From contig NZ_PIRO01000001.1 in the NCBI RefSeq assembly GCF_003048905.1, positions 682,001-746,000 of the forward strand: a DNA stretch of 64,000 nucleotides, in the 5' to 3' direction. The notes under the pieces are model-generated. The model was not told the DNA's origin, made no database searches, and worked only from the letters and a program-made list of their open reading frames with translations. The DNA is from Campylobacter concisus (GTDB taxonomy: Bacteria > Campylobacterota > Campylobacteria > Campylobacterales > Campylobacteraceae). Both the position numbers and the translations under genes were made by a program. Positions within the stretch are counted from its first letter, which is position 1; every line of letters begins with the position of its first letter. Below are positions 1 to 8,240 of this stretch, in pieces.

Positions 1-1948
1 CTGCGTATTCTTTAAATTTCTGCGACCAAATCTCAAGCTCAAGCGAAGAAAAATCTTGCTTTGCAAGTATTTCTTTAAAAATAGCCAAATCAAATATATT
101 TTTTTGTCTATAAAAATCACTCGTATAGTATTCATAAAGCGCCTTATGCACGCTATTTCCTTGCTTAGATCCTGGCTCAGTTGCTATTGCTTTTGCTCCT
201 TTTATACCAGCTATCTTTGCGTAATAATACTTTCTTGGGCAAGTTAGAAATAAATTTAGTGTCGAAAATGATAGCGGTTTAGTGAAAAAATCATGCTCCA
301 AAATGATCTCATCATCGCTTAAATTTAGGCTTGTACTTCCTTTTAAAAATAATTTTAAATACGCCTCGTCACTAAATTTCTCATCTTTTATTGTTTTGAA
401 ATTTTTTAAAAATCTTGAAGGAATACTCTCTTCGTTTAAAACACAGCTTATGGCGACCTTTTTGGCATTGTTTATAAGACTTTCATAGTAAAATCTCTGC
501 AAATTTTCACGCTCAAGGTAGCTTATAAGTCCTGCTTTTTGCCTCACTTTCGAGTTTAAAAACATCTCGTTTGTGCTTCTTGCTGGGATGAAGTTATCAT
601 TAAAATCAACTATGACCACACCATCAAATTTCATTCCACGGCTCTCAAGCATGCCCATGACACTGATCTTTCCACCACCCACATCATCGATGCTAAGGCG
701 TGATATATTTAGCAAAAAAATTTCACTTAACTGCTTTAAGCTAAAGCTAAAATACCTACATAAATTCTCAATCCTAAAAAGCTCAAGCGCGAGCTTCTCT
801 TCGCATCTTGGCTCATTTTCAAGCATTAAAAGCTCGTCTATTAGCTCTTTAAATTTAGCAAAGTCACAAAGATCAAAGTAGCTTGATTTAAATTTATTAA
901 AAAGCTCTTCACTTACGCTAAGCGTGTTCAAGATAAAGCCAAGCTCCTCGTAGCTCTCACACTTATTTTGATCAAAAATCGGCCTTACCTCTTCGTTTAT
1001 CGCTCTTGTGATGTAAAAAAGCGCTTCATAAAATTTTGTATTTTTAAAGCTCTCGCCCATAGCGTAGTTAAAAATTTTATTGCTATCATGTAGCCTTAAA
1101 ATTTCACTAAAACTCTCATCTGGCAATATAACAGCGATGTTTTCAGGCTTTATGCCCTCACGCACAAACTCGCTCGCCTTTGCCATAGCGTAGGCACATT
1201 GCAGGCTTCTAGTGGCAAATCGCTTTTCTAAAACTGGCTCAAATTTTTTGATATTTTCTAAGCAAATTAGCTCATTTGTCTTTAAATTTAGCTCATATTT
1301 TTTGTAATTTTCAATCTCGCTAATAGCTGAAATTTGCTTTATTTTATTGATTAGCTTTGTGTTGAAAACGCTAGTTTGAAAGATAATTTTTAGCGTAGTT
1401 AGCTTTGAGATTTTCTCTAAAATTTCCCACTCAAATTCACTTAAAATTCCATCTATATGCAGTGAAATTTCACTAAAGCTTTTGATGTAAGCTTCATTTA
1501 TGTTATAAATTTTTGGCAAGGTTATATCATCGTAGAGATTTTCTCTATCAAGCAAGCTCTCATACTCTTTTAAAACCGCTTCAAGTATGTTTAAATGCTC
1601 CTCAAAATTAGCGTAAATATCGTTAAATTTGATCTCAGAGATACTCTTTTTACTAATAGCTAGCTCTTTAAAAAATGAAAAAAGATAGTCATTATTTTTC
1701 AAAAATTCAAAAAACTCAGTTGGAATTTTAAGAACAGAGTTTGCCTTTTTGACGCTAGCACAGGCTCTATTCATAAGCACCAAAGCATAGGTGCTATCAA
1801 TCTCAAACCTACCATCTACATAAACTATCTTTTTATAAAACTCAGCGATACTTAGGCTTTTTGGGATTAGCTCATCATTAAAACTTGCATTAAATTCACG
1901 AATCTTACGCGAGTTCGTAAAGACAAAAAGTTGGTTTAAGTTATGCAT
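1..1948 (-). CDS. addB: AddB-like recombination nuclease, N-terminal part (runs off left edge)
   Basis: The reading frame starts at an ATG at 1946-1948 and stays open to base 1, giving 649 visible residues; the C-terminus lies outside the window. The N-terminus reads MHNLNQLFVFTNSRKI. Near the left edge it reads SFSTLNLFLTCPRKYYY, with a cysteine at residue 570. This is the entry to the PD-(D/E)XK nuclease domain of AddB/RecB-family proteins, where a CxxxxY-type motif supplies the first iron-sulfur ligand. The catalytic PD-(D/E)XK residues themselves should lie beyond the edge. AddB pairs with the AddA helicase to resect double-strand breaks for RecA. As I recall, C. jejuni also carries recB/addB-like genes downstream of its cco cluster, which supports the call. 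The family assignment is from motif and context and was not confirmed by search. Confidence 0.7.
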   Translation of the reverse strand, partial: MHNLNQLFVFTNSRKIREFNASFNDELIPKSLSIAEFYKKIVYVDGRFEIDSTYALVLMNRACASVKKANSVLKIPTEFFEFLKNNDYLFSFFKELAISKKSISEIKFNDIYANFEEHLNILEAVLKEYESLLDRENLYDDITLPKIYNINEAYIKSFSEISLHIDGILSEFEWEILEKISKLTTLKIIFQTSVFNTKLINKIKQISAISEIENYKKYELNLKTNELICLENIKKFEPVLEKRFATRSLQCAYAMAKASEFVREGIKPENIAVILPDESFSEILRLHDSNKIFNYAMGESFKNTKFYEALFYITRAINEEVRPIFDQNKCESYEELGFILNTLSVSEELFNKFKSSYFDLCDFAKFKELIDELLMLENEPRCEEKLALELFRIENLCRYFSFSLKQLSEIFLLNISRLSIDDVGGGKISVMGMLESRGMKFDGVVIVDFNDNFIPARSTNEMFLNSKVRQKAGLISYLERENLQRFYYESLINNAKKVAISCVLNEESIPSRFLKNFKTIKDEKFSDEAYLKLFLKGSTSLNLSDDEIILEHDFFTKPLSFSTLNLFLTCPRKYYYAKIAGIKGAKAIATEPGSKQGNSVHKALYEYYTSDFYRQKNIFDLAIFKEILAKQDFSSLELEIWSQKFKEYA

Positions 1949-2099
1949 TTTTCTCTCTTAAATTTTTAAGCAATGATAGCTAAATGCTGATAAAAGAGCG
2001 CTTTTTACGTTTAGGTAAAGCTTTAAATTTTTATCTAAATACATTAAAATTTTAAGCCTTAAAGAGCCAAAAGCTACAATCACAAAAAAAGGAGCAAAA

Positions 2100-2687
2100 A
2101 TGCATAAAGAGTTAAACAGACAAGGTTTTTACTACGGCTTTCCGGTTTTGCTAGCCACCACAAAAGATAAAAACGCGAACGATGATATCACGGTGCTTTC
2201 ATCTTCTTGGACGTTAGGAAATACAATGGTGCTTGGCATAGGCATTGAAAATCAAGGCTTTAAAAATATCAAAAATGGTTCAGATATCACACTAAATTTA
2301 TGTGATGAGAGTCTGCTAGAAGCTGTGCAAAAAATGGAAAAACTAACTGGTGATAGTAACGTACCAGAAGAAAAAAAGAATCTTGGCTACACCTACGAGC
2401 ACGACAAATTTAAGGTGGCAAATCTCAGCAAAGAGCCTGGCATAAAAGCAAAAACCGTCAGGATAAAAGAGTGCAAGATACAGTTAGAAACGGTTGTAGA
2501 AAAGATAGAGTTAAAAGAGTGGTTTAGCATAGTTACTTGCAAGATTACAGGCATTTTTGTAGATGAAAATTTACTAAAAGATGAAAAGATAGATACGCAA
2601 AAATGGCATCCACTAATCTATAAATTTAAAGAATATGTCGGCACTTGCGAGCGTTTGGGATTAAATTTTGGATTTAAAGAGATTTGA
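2100..2687 (+). CDS. flavin reductase-like (FMN-binding split barrel) protein
   Basis: This is a 195-residue cytoplasmic protein with no signal peptide. The N-terminal segment (FYYGFPVLLATTKD, then DDITVLSSSWTLGNTMVLGIG) resembles the flavin reductase-like/NimA-DIM6 split-barrel family, which binds FMN and often acts as a flavin reductase or flavoprotein of unknown substrate. The ATG is preceded by a strong AAGGAG ribosome site. A TACAAT at about 2071-2076 may be its -10 box. It stands alone between the divergent addB-like gene and the convergent fixH-like gene, so it is probably monocistronic. It breaks what would otherwise be a continuous minus-strand run. The substrate is unknown. Confidence 0.65.
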   Translation: MHKELNRQGFYYGFPVLLATTKDKNANDDITVLSSSWTLGNTMVLGIGIENQGFKNIKNGSDITLNLCDESLLEAVQKMEKLTGDSNVPEEKKNLGYTYEHDKFKVANLSKEPGIKAKTVRIKECKIQLETVVEKIELKEWFSIVTCKITGIFVDENLLKDEKIDTQKWHPLIYKFKEYVGTCERLGLNFGFKEI

Positions 2688-2765
2688 TTTATAGTTTTAT
2701 TTGATAAAAACTTAGTGTTTTGGTTTTAAATTTAGCCAAAAGATTAGTTTATTAAAATTTAAACT

Positions 2766-2798
2766 CAGCTTTGAGATCTTTCTTAGATACCAAAGCTG
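2766..2798. terminator. bidirectional hairpin between converging genes
   Basis: The 8-bp arms CAGCTTTG and CAAAGCTG flank a second inner stem (ATCT/AGAT). The hairpin lies between the converging 3' ends of the flavin-reductase-like gene and the cco-operon tail. T-rich sequence follows on both sides (TTTAAATTTT on the minus strand, GATTTTAAG on the plus), so it can plausibly stop transcription from either direction. Confidence 0.6.
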
Positions 2799-2809
2799 CG
2801 ATTTTAAGA

Positions 2810-3280
2810 TCATTTTGTGACATTAAGATCAAATTTATAATACCTTGTATCATTAGTGTCACTTAGCCTTAAAAGTAGTTGCCATCTACCTTCTTTTAGG
2901 CTTGTTTCTTCACTTACTAGATTATTTTCTTGCCATGAAGCTCTTAAAATTTTATTTTCTTTATTTGTCTGTGGGCGAGTGAGTAAAATTTCATATTTCA
3001 AAGCTGAAATTTCTCCTTTTTTAGGAGTTAGATGAAATTTAAACTTAGCATTTAGGGCATTAAAATTTGACTCAAATTTTAGATCAAATTTCTCATCAAA
3101 GCGTTTTTCACTCTCTTTGATAAAGGTTATGTTTTCATCGACATTTTGGTAGCTTTGCATATAAGAGCTATCCATTTCGACTGGATGTTTCAGCGCTATG
3201 ATGATCGTTACTGCGCAAGCGATAATGATAGCAATGAAACTAAGCACGATAGCATAAGGCCAAAAGGTTTTTTTATCCAT
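2810..3280 (-). CDS. FixH-like membrane protein at the end of the cco cluster
   Basis: The 156-residue protein has one N-terminal membrane helix (residues about 8-30, WPYAIVLSFIAIIIACAVTIII), then HPVEMDSSYMQSYQNVDENI and an extracytoplasmic beta-rich domain. This matches the layout of the FixH/CcoG-associated family, in which a short HPVxxDxxY stretch follows the helix. FixH-type proteins help assemble cbb3 oxidase, probably by way of copper delivery. It overlaps the upstream gene by 8 bases (3273-3280), so it is translated as part of the operon. The product is assigned from this motif and the operon context. Confidence 0.65.
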   Translation of the reverse strand: MDKKTFWPYAIVLSFIAIIIACAVTIIIALKHPVEMDSSYMQSYQNVDENITFIKESEKRFDEKFDLKFESNFNALNAKFKFHLTPKKGEISALKYEILLTRPQTNKENKILRASWQENNLVSEETSLKEGRWQLLLRLSDTNDTRYYKFDLNVTK

Positions 3281-3842
3281 TTTTTACCTTTTTATAAAAG
3301 ATAACAATTATAAAAAATGCAACCAAGCCATATATGAAAAATCTTAAAAAATTTAACGTAGTTTTATTTGAATTTCCAACACTACTTTCAAGCTGTAAAT
3401 TTAAGCTAGATGCGATTTGCTCGGCAATATCAGCGTAGCCATTTAATATAGCAGCATTATAGACATCTTTGCCATTTTTAGAAACCAAAATAGGAATTAT
3501 CGTTCCTGATTCTGGATTTACACTTAAAATTTGTTCTTTATTAAAAAGTTTTGAAGTATTAGCATCGGCAAAAATTTCTACTTTCTTTTTATCCTTTATA
3601 AGCAGTAAAAAAGCATAAGGTGAGCTAAGGTTTTGCTCTTTAAAAAGAGCTTCTAGCTCACCATCTTTATATACGCCAACTACTAAATTTATACCGCTTT
3701 TTGTGTAAAGCTCACTGCCGATCTCATTTAGCTTTACACTTACTTTTTGGCTTATAATTTCATCATTATTTATCACAAAATTTGCTCCCAAAGCCAAACT
3801 TTGTGAGAGCAAAAATATAAAAATGAGTATAAATTTTCTCAC
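3273..3842 (-). CDS. exported membrane-anchored protein in the cco operon tail (TPM-like)
   Basis: I place the start at the GTG at 3840-3842, giving 189 residues that begin MRKFILIFIFLLSQSLALGANF, a clean signal peptide. The same frame is open to a TTG at 3890, but that would overlap the 33-residue gene just upstream and bury the signal peptide. A periplasmic domain of about 130 residues is followed by a C-terminal helix (FFIYGLVAFFIIVIFYKK). The central part (GINLVVGVYKDG, YAFLLLIKDKKKVEIF) resembles TPM-domain membrane proteins, but only weakly. It is likely coupled to its neighbours on both sides. A role in oxidase assembly is inferred from position only. Confidence 0.6.
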   Translation of the reverse strand: MRKFILIFIFLLSQSLALGANFVINNDEIISQKVSVKLNEIGSELYTKSGINLVVGVYKDGELEALFKEQNLSSPYAFLLLIKDKKKVEIFADANTSKLFNKEQILSVNPESGTIIPILVSKNGKDVYNAAILNGYADIAEQIASSLNLQLESSVGNSNKTTLNFLRFFIYGLVAFFIIVIFYKKVKNG

Positions 3843-3844
3843 AC

Positions 3845-3946
3845 CTAGCCTACAAAAAGGTGGTTTGATGTAAGCACTGACCACGCACAAATAGCTCCTG
3901 CAACAACTATAAGCAAGATTATGGCTTTTTCTATTATGCCTAGCAT
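3845..3946 (-). CDS. 33-residue single-helix microprotein in the cco operon
   Basis: A short frame encodes 33 residues beginning MLGIIEKAII, most of it one hydrophobic helix (IILLIVVAGAICAWSVL). It starts at the ATG at 3944-3946 behind a good AAGGAG, which overlaps the stop codon of the DUF4006 gene. It ends two bases before the GTG of the next gene. The packing and the ribosome site argue that it is real. Small single-span proteins such as CcoQ and CcoS accompany cbb3 oxidases, and this may be an accessory subunit or assembly factor. As I recall, C. jejuni has a similarly small gene at this place. Confidence 0.65.
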   Translation of the reverse strand: MLGIIEKAIILLIVVAGAICAWSVLTSNHLFVG

Positions 3947-3948
3947 CA

Positions 3949-4161
3949 CTACTCCTTTATAATGACGTGTTTAGCGTTATCAACGCTCTTCATCTCAATG
4001 CTACTTGCATCTTTTAATGAGTAAGGCTTGGTTGCTACATCTTTTTGCAAGCCAATACCAATATAAGTAAGTACGCCAAGGATAGATAGCAAAAGCAAAA
4101 CTGCCACCAAATAACCGCTAATGCCATTTAAAGCAAAGATATTTCTATTTTTATTTTCCAT
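3949..4161 (-). CDS. DUF4006-type small membrane protein
   Basis: The 70-residue protein has a single central helix (GISGYLVAVLLLLSILGVLTYIGI) and a short hydrophilic tail. It lies directly behind ccoP, whose stop codon shares a base with its ATG. The family is found in Campylobacterota cco operons. Its function is unknown; a role as an oxidase accessory subunit is inferred from conserved position. Confidence 0.7.
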   Translation of the reverse strand: MENKNRNIFALNGISGYLVAVLLLLSILGVLTYIGIGLQKDVATKPYSLKDASSIEMKSVDNAKHVIIKE

Positions 4162-5024
4162 TATTCGCCCTTTGATAGCGATATGACATATTCGCCAACT
4201 GCTTTTTGTTGTATCTCGTTTAGCCTGCCATCATTAAATTTAGGCATAACACCGATGTTGCCGTTTTTACCACGATTTAGTACATCTACGATGAACTCAC
4301 TTGAACCATATTTACTAATATCAGCCGACATACCATCCATGCCTTTGCCATCATCTCCGTGACAAGCTGCACAAGCTACGTAAAGCTCTTTTCCCATAGC
4401 TACTAAATTTTCATTTTTTGTACTTTTTATAGCACTTATCTCTTTTGCAACATAAGCTGCGATAGCCTTTGCTCCATCAGCATCAGCTAGCCCTGCTGGC
4501 ATCTCACCCATAGGATAATCAAGCCCTTTTGAGCCATTTAGTATCGTATCAATTATTCCTTGTTCGCTACCCCAAATTTGCAAATTTGCAGCTTTGCCAC
4601 CAATGCCATCGCCTGTGATGCCATGACATGCTGAGCATTGCACCAAAAATACGCTCTCTCCCATAGCGTGAAGCGTTTCTTTGCTTGGGTTTGAATACTC
4701 TTTTTCAAATTTAGCGTTTGCCTCTTTTACCTCTTTATTATATTCACCGATTTGTGAGTAAGAATTTAGTGGATAACCAAGTAAATAATACCAGATCGCC
4801 CAAACAAGCGTTAGTAAAAAAACTACCGCCCAACCGAATGGAACTGGATTTTTATACTCGCCTATCCCATCCCAGTTATGCTCGCTAAGCTCTACACTTT
4901 CATCTTTTTTAACTTTCATTTGACCAACATACTTACCAGCTACAACGACAGTTAGTACGATAATTAAGATGGCACCTATTAACGCAAGTAAATTTATATT
5001 ATCTTCTAAATTTAGCCATTGCAT
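4161..5024 (-). CDS. ccoP: cbb3-type cytochrome c oxidase, diheme subunit III
   Basis: The 287-residue protein has two N-terminal membrane helices (about 13-30 and 63-83), followed by two periplasmic cytochrome c domains. The heme-binding motifs are C130-S-A-C133-H134 and C218-A-A-C221-H222, each followed downstream by a methionine-containing segment. CcoP passes electrons from soluble cytochrome c through CcoO to the CcoN active site. It overlaps ccoQ by 13 bases and is the last catalytic subunit of the operon. The length and architecture are normal for the family. Confidence 0.95.
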   Translation of the reverse strand: MQWLNLEDNINLLALIGAILIIVLTVVVAGKYVGQMKVKKDESVELSEHNWDGIGEYKNPVPFGWAVVFLLTLVWAIWYYLLGYPLNSYSQIGEYNKEVKEANAKFEKEYSNPSKETLHAMGESVFLVQCSACHGITGDGIGGKAANLQIWGSEQGIIDTILNGSKGLDYPMGEMPAGLADADGAKAIAAYVAKEISAIKSTKNENLVAMGKELYVACAACHGDDGKGMDGMSADISKYGSSEFIVDVLNRGKNGNIGVMPKFNDGRLNEIQQKAVGEYVISLSKGE

Positions 5025-5221
5025 ACGCTCTCCTTTGTAGCCTTTTGCTCTAAAATTTTACTTCCGATCTCATCATCTAGGGCTAATTTCGAATATTTCT
5101 CATAATTTCTTCTACCTTGCTTTTCACTTTTGTAAAGATGAAAAAAATAAGCGTACAAAGTGATAGCTAAGAATGCTGTCAAAATAAAATAGCCATAAGC
5201 TTGAAGTTCTCTAATATCCAT
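5012..5221 (-). CDS. ccoQ: cbb3 oxidase small subunit CcoQ-like
   Basis: The 69-residue protein has one helix (YFILTAFLAITLYAYFFHLY) followed by a charged tail with YKSEKQGRRNYEKY, the usual form of CcoQ/FixQ. It lies between ccoO and ccoP, where ccoQ is expected, and overlaps ccoP. CcoQ stabilises the oxidase complex and binds no heme. The call rests on position and topology, because sequence conservation in this family is low. Confidence 0.85.
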   Translation of the reverse strand: MDIRELQAYGYFILTAFLAITLYAYFFHLYKSEKQGRRNYEKYSKLALDDEIGSKILEQKATKESVCNG

Positions 5222-5230
5222 TATTAACTC

Positions 5231-5899
5231 CTATTTTAGGCTATTTAGATAGGCGATAAGTGCCACGATCTGGCGAATTTCACCCTTTGCAAAGGCACTT
5301 TTTACTTGCTCATCTTTCATACTTTCAACGATACTTGCAGCCTGCTCTTTCACGTTGGCATTTGCTTGCTCAAAAGTACCAAGAGCTGGCATATCTTTCT
5401 CATCATAAGGCGTGTTAAAGACCTTTTTAACAGTTAGTGCTTCAGCGTAAGCGGTCTCTATATCAGCATTTTTCTTAAATAAAAATGGATATGCTGGCAT
5501 GATCGAACCTGGCACAACAGAGGCTGGGTTTAACATATGATTTTCATGCCAATCTGTCGTTCTATAATTACCCACACGCATAAGATCTGGGCCCGTTCTT
5601 TTTGAACCCCAAAGATGCGGACGATCATAAGCAAATTCGCCACTTAGCGAATACATGCCATATCTATCAGTCTCAGCTTTAAACGGACGTATCATCTGTG
5701 AGTGGCAGGTGTTGCAACCATTTTGTATATATATATTTTTTCCAGCAAGCTCTAAAACCGTATAAGGTTTTGTACCCTCAAGTGGCCTAGCTCTATTTGC
5801 AAAGTCAGGTAAAATTTCTACTACGCCAGCATAGGCTATGACGATAAATACGCAAACTGCAAAAAAGAATGGATTTTTTTCTAACCAAGCAAACATCAC
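5231..5899 (-). CDS. ccoO: cbb3-type cytochrome c oxidase, monoheme subunit II
   Basis: The 222-residue protein has an N-terminal membrane anchor (about 10-30) and one periplasmic cytochrome c domain with C62-N-T-C65-H66. The SQMIRPF that follows the heme motif is typical of CcoO. Motifs such as SKRTGPDLMRVG and MPAYPFLF, which supplies the distal methionine, fit the family. The ATG overlaps the ccoN stop by four bases, so translation is coupled. CcoO relays electrons from CcoP to CcoN. Confidence 0.95.
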   Translation of the reverse strand: MMFAWLEKNPFFFAVCVFIVIAYAGVVEILPDFANRARPLEGTKPYTVLELAGKNIYIQNGCNTCHSQMIRPFKAETDRYGMYSLSGEFAYDRPHLWGSKRTGPDLMRVGNYRTTDWHENHMLNPASVVPGSIMPAYPFLFKKNADIETAYAEALTVKKVFNTPYDEKDMPALGTFEQANANVKEQAASIVESMKDEQVKSAFAKGEIRQIVALIAYLNSLK

Positions 5900-7383
5900 A
5901 TCACCTCCACATTGGCTTTAGCACCGCCCATAGGCGTTGCACTTTTTGGCTCTGCCAAAATAGCTTTAGCAGAAGTTGATTTGTAGATATTGTAAGCAAA
6001 CATCAAAAAGCCAATCAAATACAAAAGTCCGCCAATAGCTCTAATGTAATAATAAGGTATAAGTACTACAACAGTATCAATAAATGAGTAGAGTAAATTT
6101 CCATAGCTATCAGTTGCTCTCCACATCATACCTTGCGTAATACCAGCAATCCACATCGAAGCAAAGTATAAAACGATACCTGTTGTTTGTATCCAAAATT
6201 GAGCTTCCATTAAGGATTTTGAATAAATTTCGCGCTTAAAGATACGTGGTGTCATATGATAAAGTGCCGCCATAGTCATAAAACCAACCCAGCCAAGTGC
6301 ACCATCATGTACGTGTCCTGGCACCCAGTCAGTATAGTGAGCTAGTGCATTTACAGATTTGATAGCCAAGATAGGGCCTTCAAGAGTTGAAAACATATAA
6401 AAAGTTGAAGCTAGAATCATAAATTTAATAAGCGGGCTCTCGCGAAGTTGTGTCCATTCGCCTTTCATTGTAAGAAGCATATTAATAGCTGAACCCCAAG
6501 AAGGCAAAATCAAAACAATAGAAAAAACCGAACCCATAGTCTGCATCCAATCAGGCACAGCAGTATATATTAGGTGGTGACCGCCAGCCCAAAGATAGAT
6601 AAACATAAGGCCCCAGAATGAAAATAACGAAAGCTTATAAGAAAATATTGGCTGTCCGCTCTCTTTTGGCAAGAAGTAATAAATTTGGGCGATGATCGCT
6701 ACTGTAAATACAAACGCAACTGCGTTGTGACCGTACCACCACTGAACCAAAGCATCATTTGAGCCAGCATACATCGAAACTGAGTGTAGCCATGAGCCAT
6801 ATCCACTAACTAGTCTTGTTGGAATTTCCATGTTATTAAATAGATAAAGCATAGCAACGCCAAGAAATGTAGCAATGTAATACCAAACTGAGATGTAAAG
6901 TGTCTTCTCGCGGCGTATACCAATAAGTCCAAATATACTTACGCCCCAAAGCACCCAGACTACTACTACTGCAATGTCTAGTGGCCACTCAAGCTCGGCA
7001 TACTCCTTAGATGTACTCTCGCCCATAAAAAGTGTCACAACAGCTAGAATCATAACAAGTATATAAAGCCAAAAATGAAGCTTACCAATGAACATCAAAA
7101 ACGGAGATTCACTCATTGATACTTTTAAAACACGCTGTCCAATGTAATACCAAGTGGCAAATATACCAGAGAGCATAAAACCAAAAATGATACCGTTAGT
7201 ATGAAGAGGACGCAATCTACCAAATGCCGAATACTCACCAGCTATATAGTTTAGATCAGGACAGGCAAGCTGAAAAGCCACCAAAACACCAATAGCCATG
7301 CCAACAATACCAAAAAATATCGTGGAGAACATAAAGAGTTTTGCCACACTATAATCATAATGTAGCAACTGGGATGGTCGCAT
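5896..7383 (-). CDS. ccoN: cbb3-type cytochrome c oxidase, catalytic subunit I
   Basis: The 495-residue protein has about twelve hydrophobic segments. Ligand motifs are visible: RPLHTNGIIFG for the low-spin heme, WWYGHNAVAFVFT and GGHHLIYTAVP for CuB, and DWVPGHVHDGALGWVGF near the high-spin heme. CcoN reduces oxygen to water and pumps protons. It has high oxygen affinity, which suits a microaerophile. The ATG has a perfect AGGAGG at 7391-7396, and the gene heads the operon. The 93-base leader before the response-regulator gene probably contains the operon promoter, but no single -10 box stands out. Confidence 0.96.
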   Translation of the reverse strand: MRPSQLLHYDYSVAKLFMFSTIFFGIVGMAIGVLVAFQLACPDLNYIAGEYSAFGRLRPLHTNGIIFGFMLSGIFATWYYIGQRVLKVSMSESPFLMFIGKLHFWLYILVMILAVVTLFMGESTSKEYAELEWPLDIAVVVVWVLWGVSIFGLIGIRREKTLYISVWYYIATFLGVAMLYLFNNMEIPTRLVSGYGSWLHSVSMYAGSNDALVQWWYGHNAVAFVFTVAIIAQIYYFLPKESGQPIFSYKLSLFSFWGLMFIYLWAGGHHLIYTAVPDWMQTMGSVFSIVLILPSWGSAINMLLTMKGEWTQLRESPLIKFMILASTFYMFSTLEGPILAIKSVNALAHYTDWVPGHVHDGALGWVGFMTMAALYHMTPRIFKREIYSKSLMEAQFWIQTTGIVLYFASMWIAGITQGMMWRATDSYGNLLYSFIDTVVVLIPYYYIRAIGGLLYLIGFLMFAYNIYKSTSAKAILAEPKSATPMGGAKANVEVM

Positions 7384-7390
7384 AAATTTT

Positions 7391-7396
7391 CCTCCT
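7391..7396 (-). promoter_or_regulatory. strong ribosome-binding site of ccoN
   Basis: On the minus strand the sequence AGGAGG lies 7 bases before the ccoN ATG. It is a full match to the anti-Shine-Dalgarno core and fixes the start of the operon's first gene. Confidence 0.7.
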
Positions 7397-7475
7397 AGTT
7401 AAATTTATATTAATTTTCGGTTATTTTAGAGTAGAAAAACTATAAAAAGACTTAATTAATATAAATTCTCTTTTA

Positions 7476-8159
7476 CTAGGAGAGTCTTCTGTCTATTTTG
7501 TAACCAAGTCCAGGAACATTTTTTATAAAATTACTACCGACTTTATCTCTAACACGTTTAACAAAGGTCCTAATAGCAGCCTCTGTTACGCTCTCACCGA
7601 CCCAAACAACATTTTTTATTTCATCATGAAGCACAAGCGTACCAAGTCTTTTTATGAGTAAAGATATAAATGCAAGTTCTTTTTTTGTAAGAGAAATTTC
7701 AACACCATCTCTGATAAGCACACGTTTTATTTTATTAAAACTATATCCATTTGCAACCTGAATAATATTTGCTGTTTCTATTTTATTTTTAGCAACATTT
7801 TCTAATGTAACCAAAAAATCATCAAGATCAATCGGCTTTAAAACGTATTTATCAATACCAACATCTATCGCTTTTAGAAGTGTTTCTTTTTCACTATTTG
7901 TGCTAAAAACTATAATAGGTGTATCTTTTGAAATTTCTTTAATGCTTTTAGCCATATCAAGGCCATTCATTATAGGCATAAAAACGTCTGTTATAACCAT
8001 ATTTGGATTATATTTTTTAAATTTCTTAAGTCCTTCATCGCCATTTTGAGCAGTGATAACTTTTTCGAATTTATCTCGCATAACTTCTTGTACTATTTTT
8101 TTACCATCTCCCTCATTCTCAACGATAAGAACGGTTAGATTATTAAGAATCTTGCTCAT
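7476..8159 (-). CDS. OmpR/PhoB-family response regulator with atypical acidic pocket
   Basis: The 227-residue protein has a receiver domain (about 8-125) with phospho-acceptor D58 in VITDVFMPIMNG and conserved K108 in YVLKPID. A winged-helix DNA-binding domain (about 135-225, SLTKKELAFISLLIKR to VPGLGYKIDRR) follows. The usual pair of pocket aspartates near the N-terminus is E14-N15 (LIVENEGD), so the second Mg2+-binding acidic residue is missing. No histidine kinase gene is adjacent. As I recall, the equivalent place in C. jejuni has a regulator plus a sensor between ccoN and carA. Its targets are unknown; ccoN lies immediately downstream in the same direction. Confidence 0.85.
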   Translation of the reverse strand: MSKILNNLTVLIVENEGDGKKIVQEVMRDKFEKVITAQNGDEGLKKFKKYNPNMVITDVFMPIMNGLDMAKSIKEISKDTPIIVFSTNSEKETLLKAIDVGIDKYVLKPIDLDDFLVTLENVAKNKIETANIIQVANGYSFNKIKRVLIRDGVEISLTKKELAFISLLIKRLGTLVLHDEIKNVVWVGESVTEAAIRTFVKRVRDKVGSNFIKNVPGLGYKIDRRLS

Positions 8160-8240
8160 TTATTCTTCCTTTTTGGTTATATTTATCAAACATCATAAAT
8201 TTTGACGCAATTAACAATTATCTCTCTTACTTTAACTATC

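Noticed and set aside
56-881. Several plus-strand frames of 60-100 codons at the left edge.
   Set aside because: The minus strand carries one continuous AddB-like frame across the whole stretch with recognisable motifs.
3843-3890. TTG start at 3890 for the TPM-like gene.
   Set aside because: It would overlap the 33-residue gene and put 16 residues before a clean signal peptide; the GTG at 3842 fits better.
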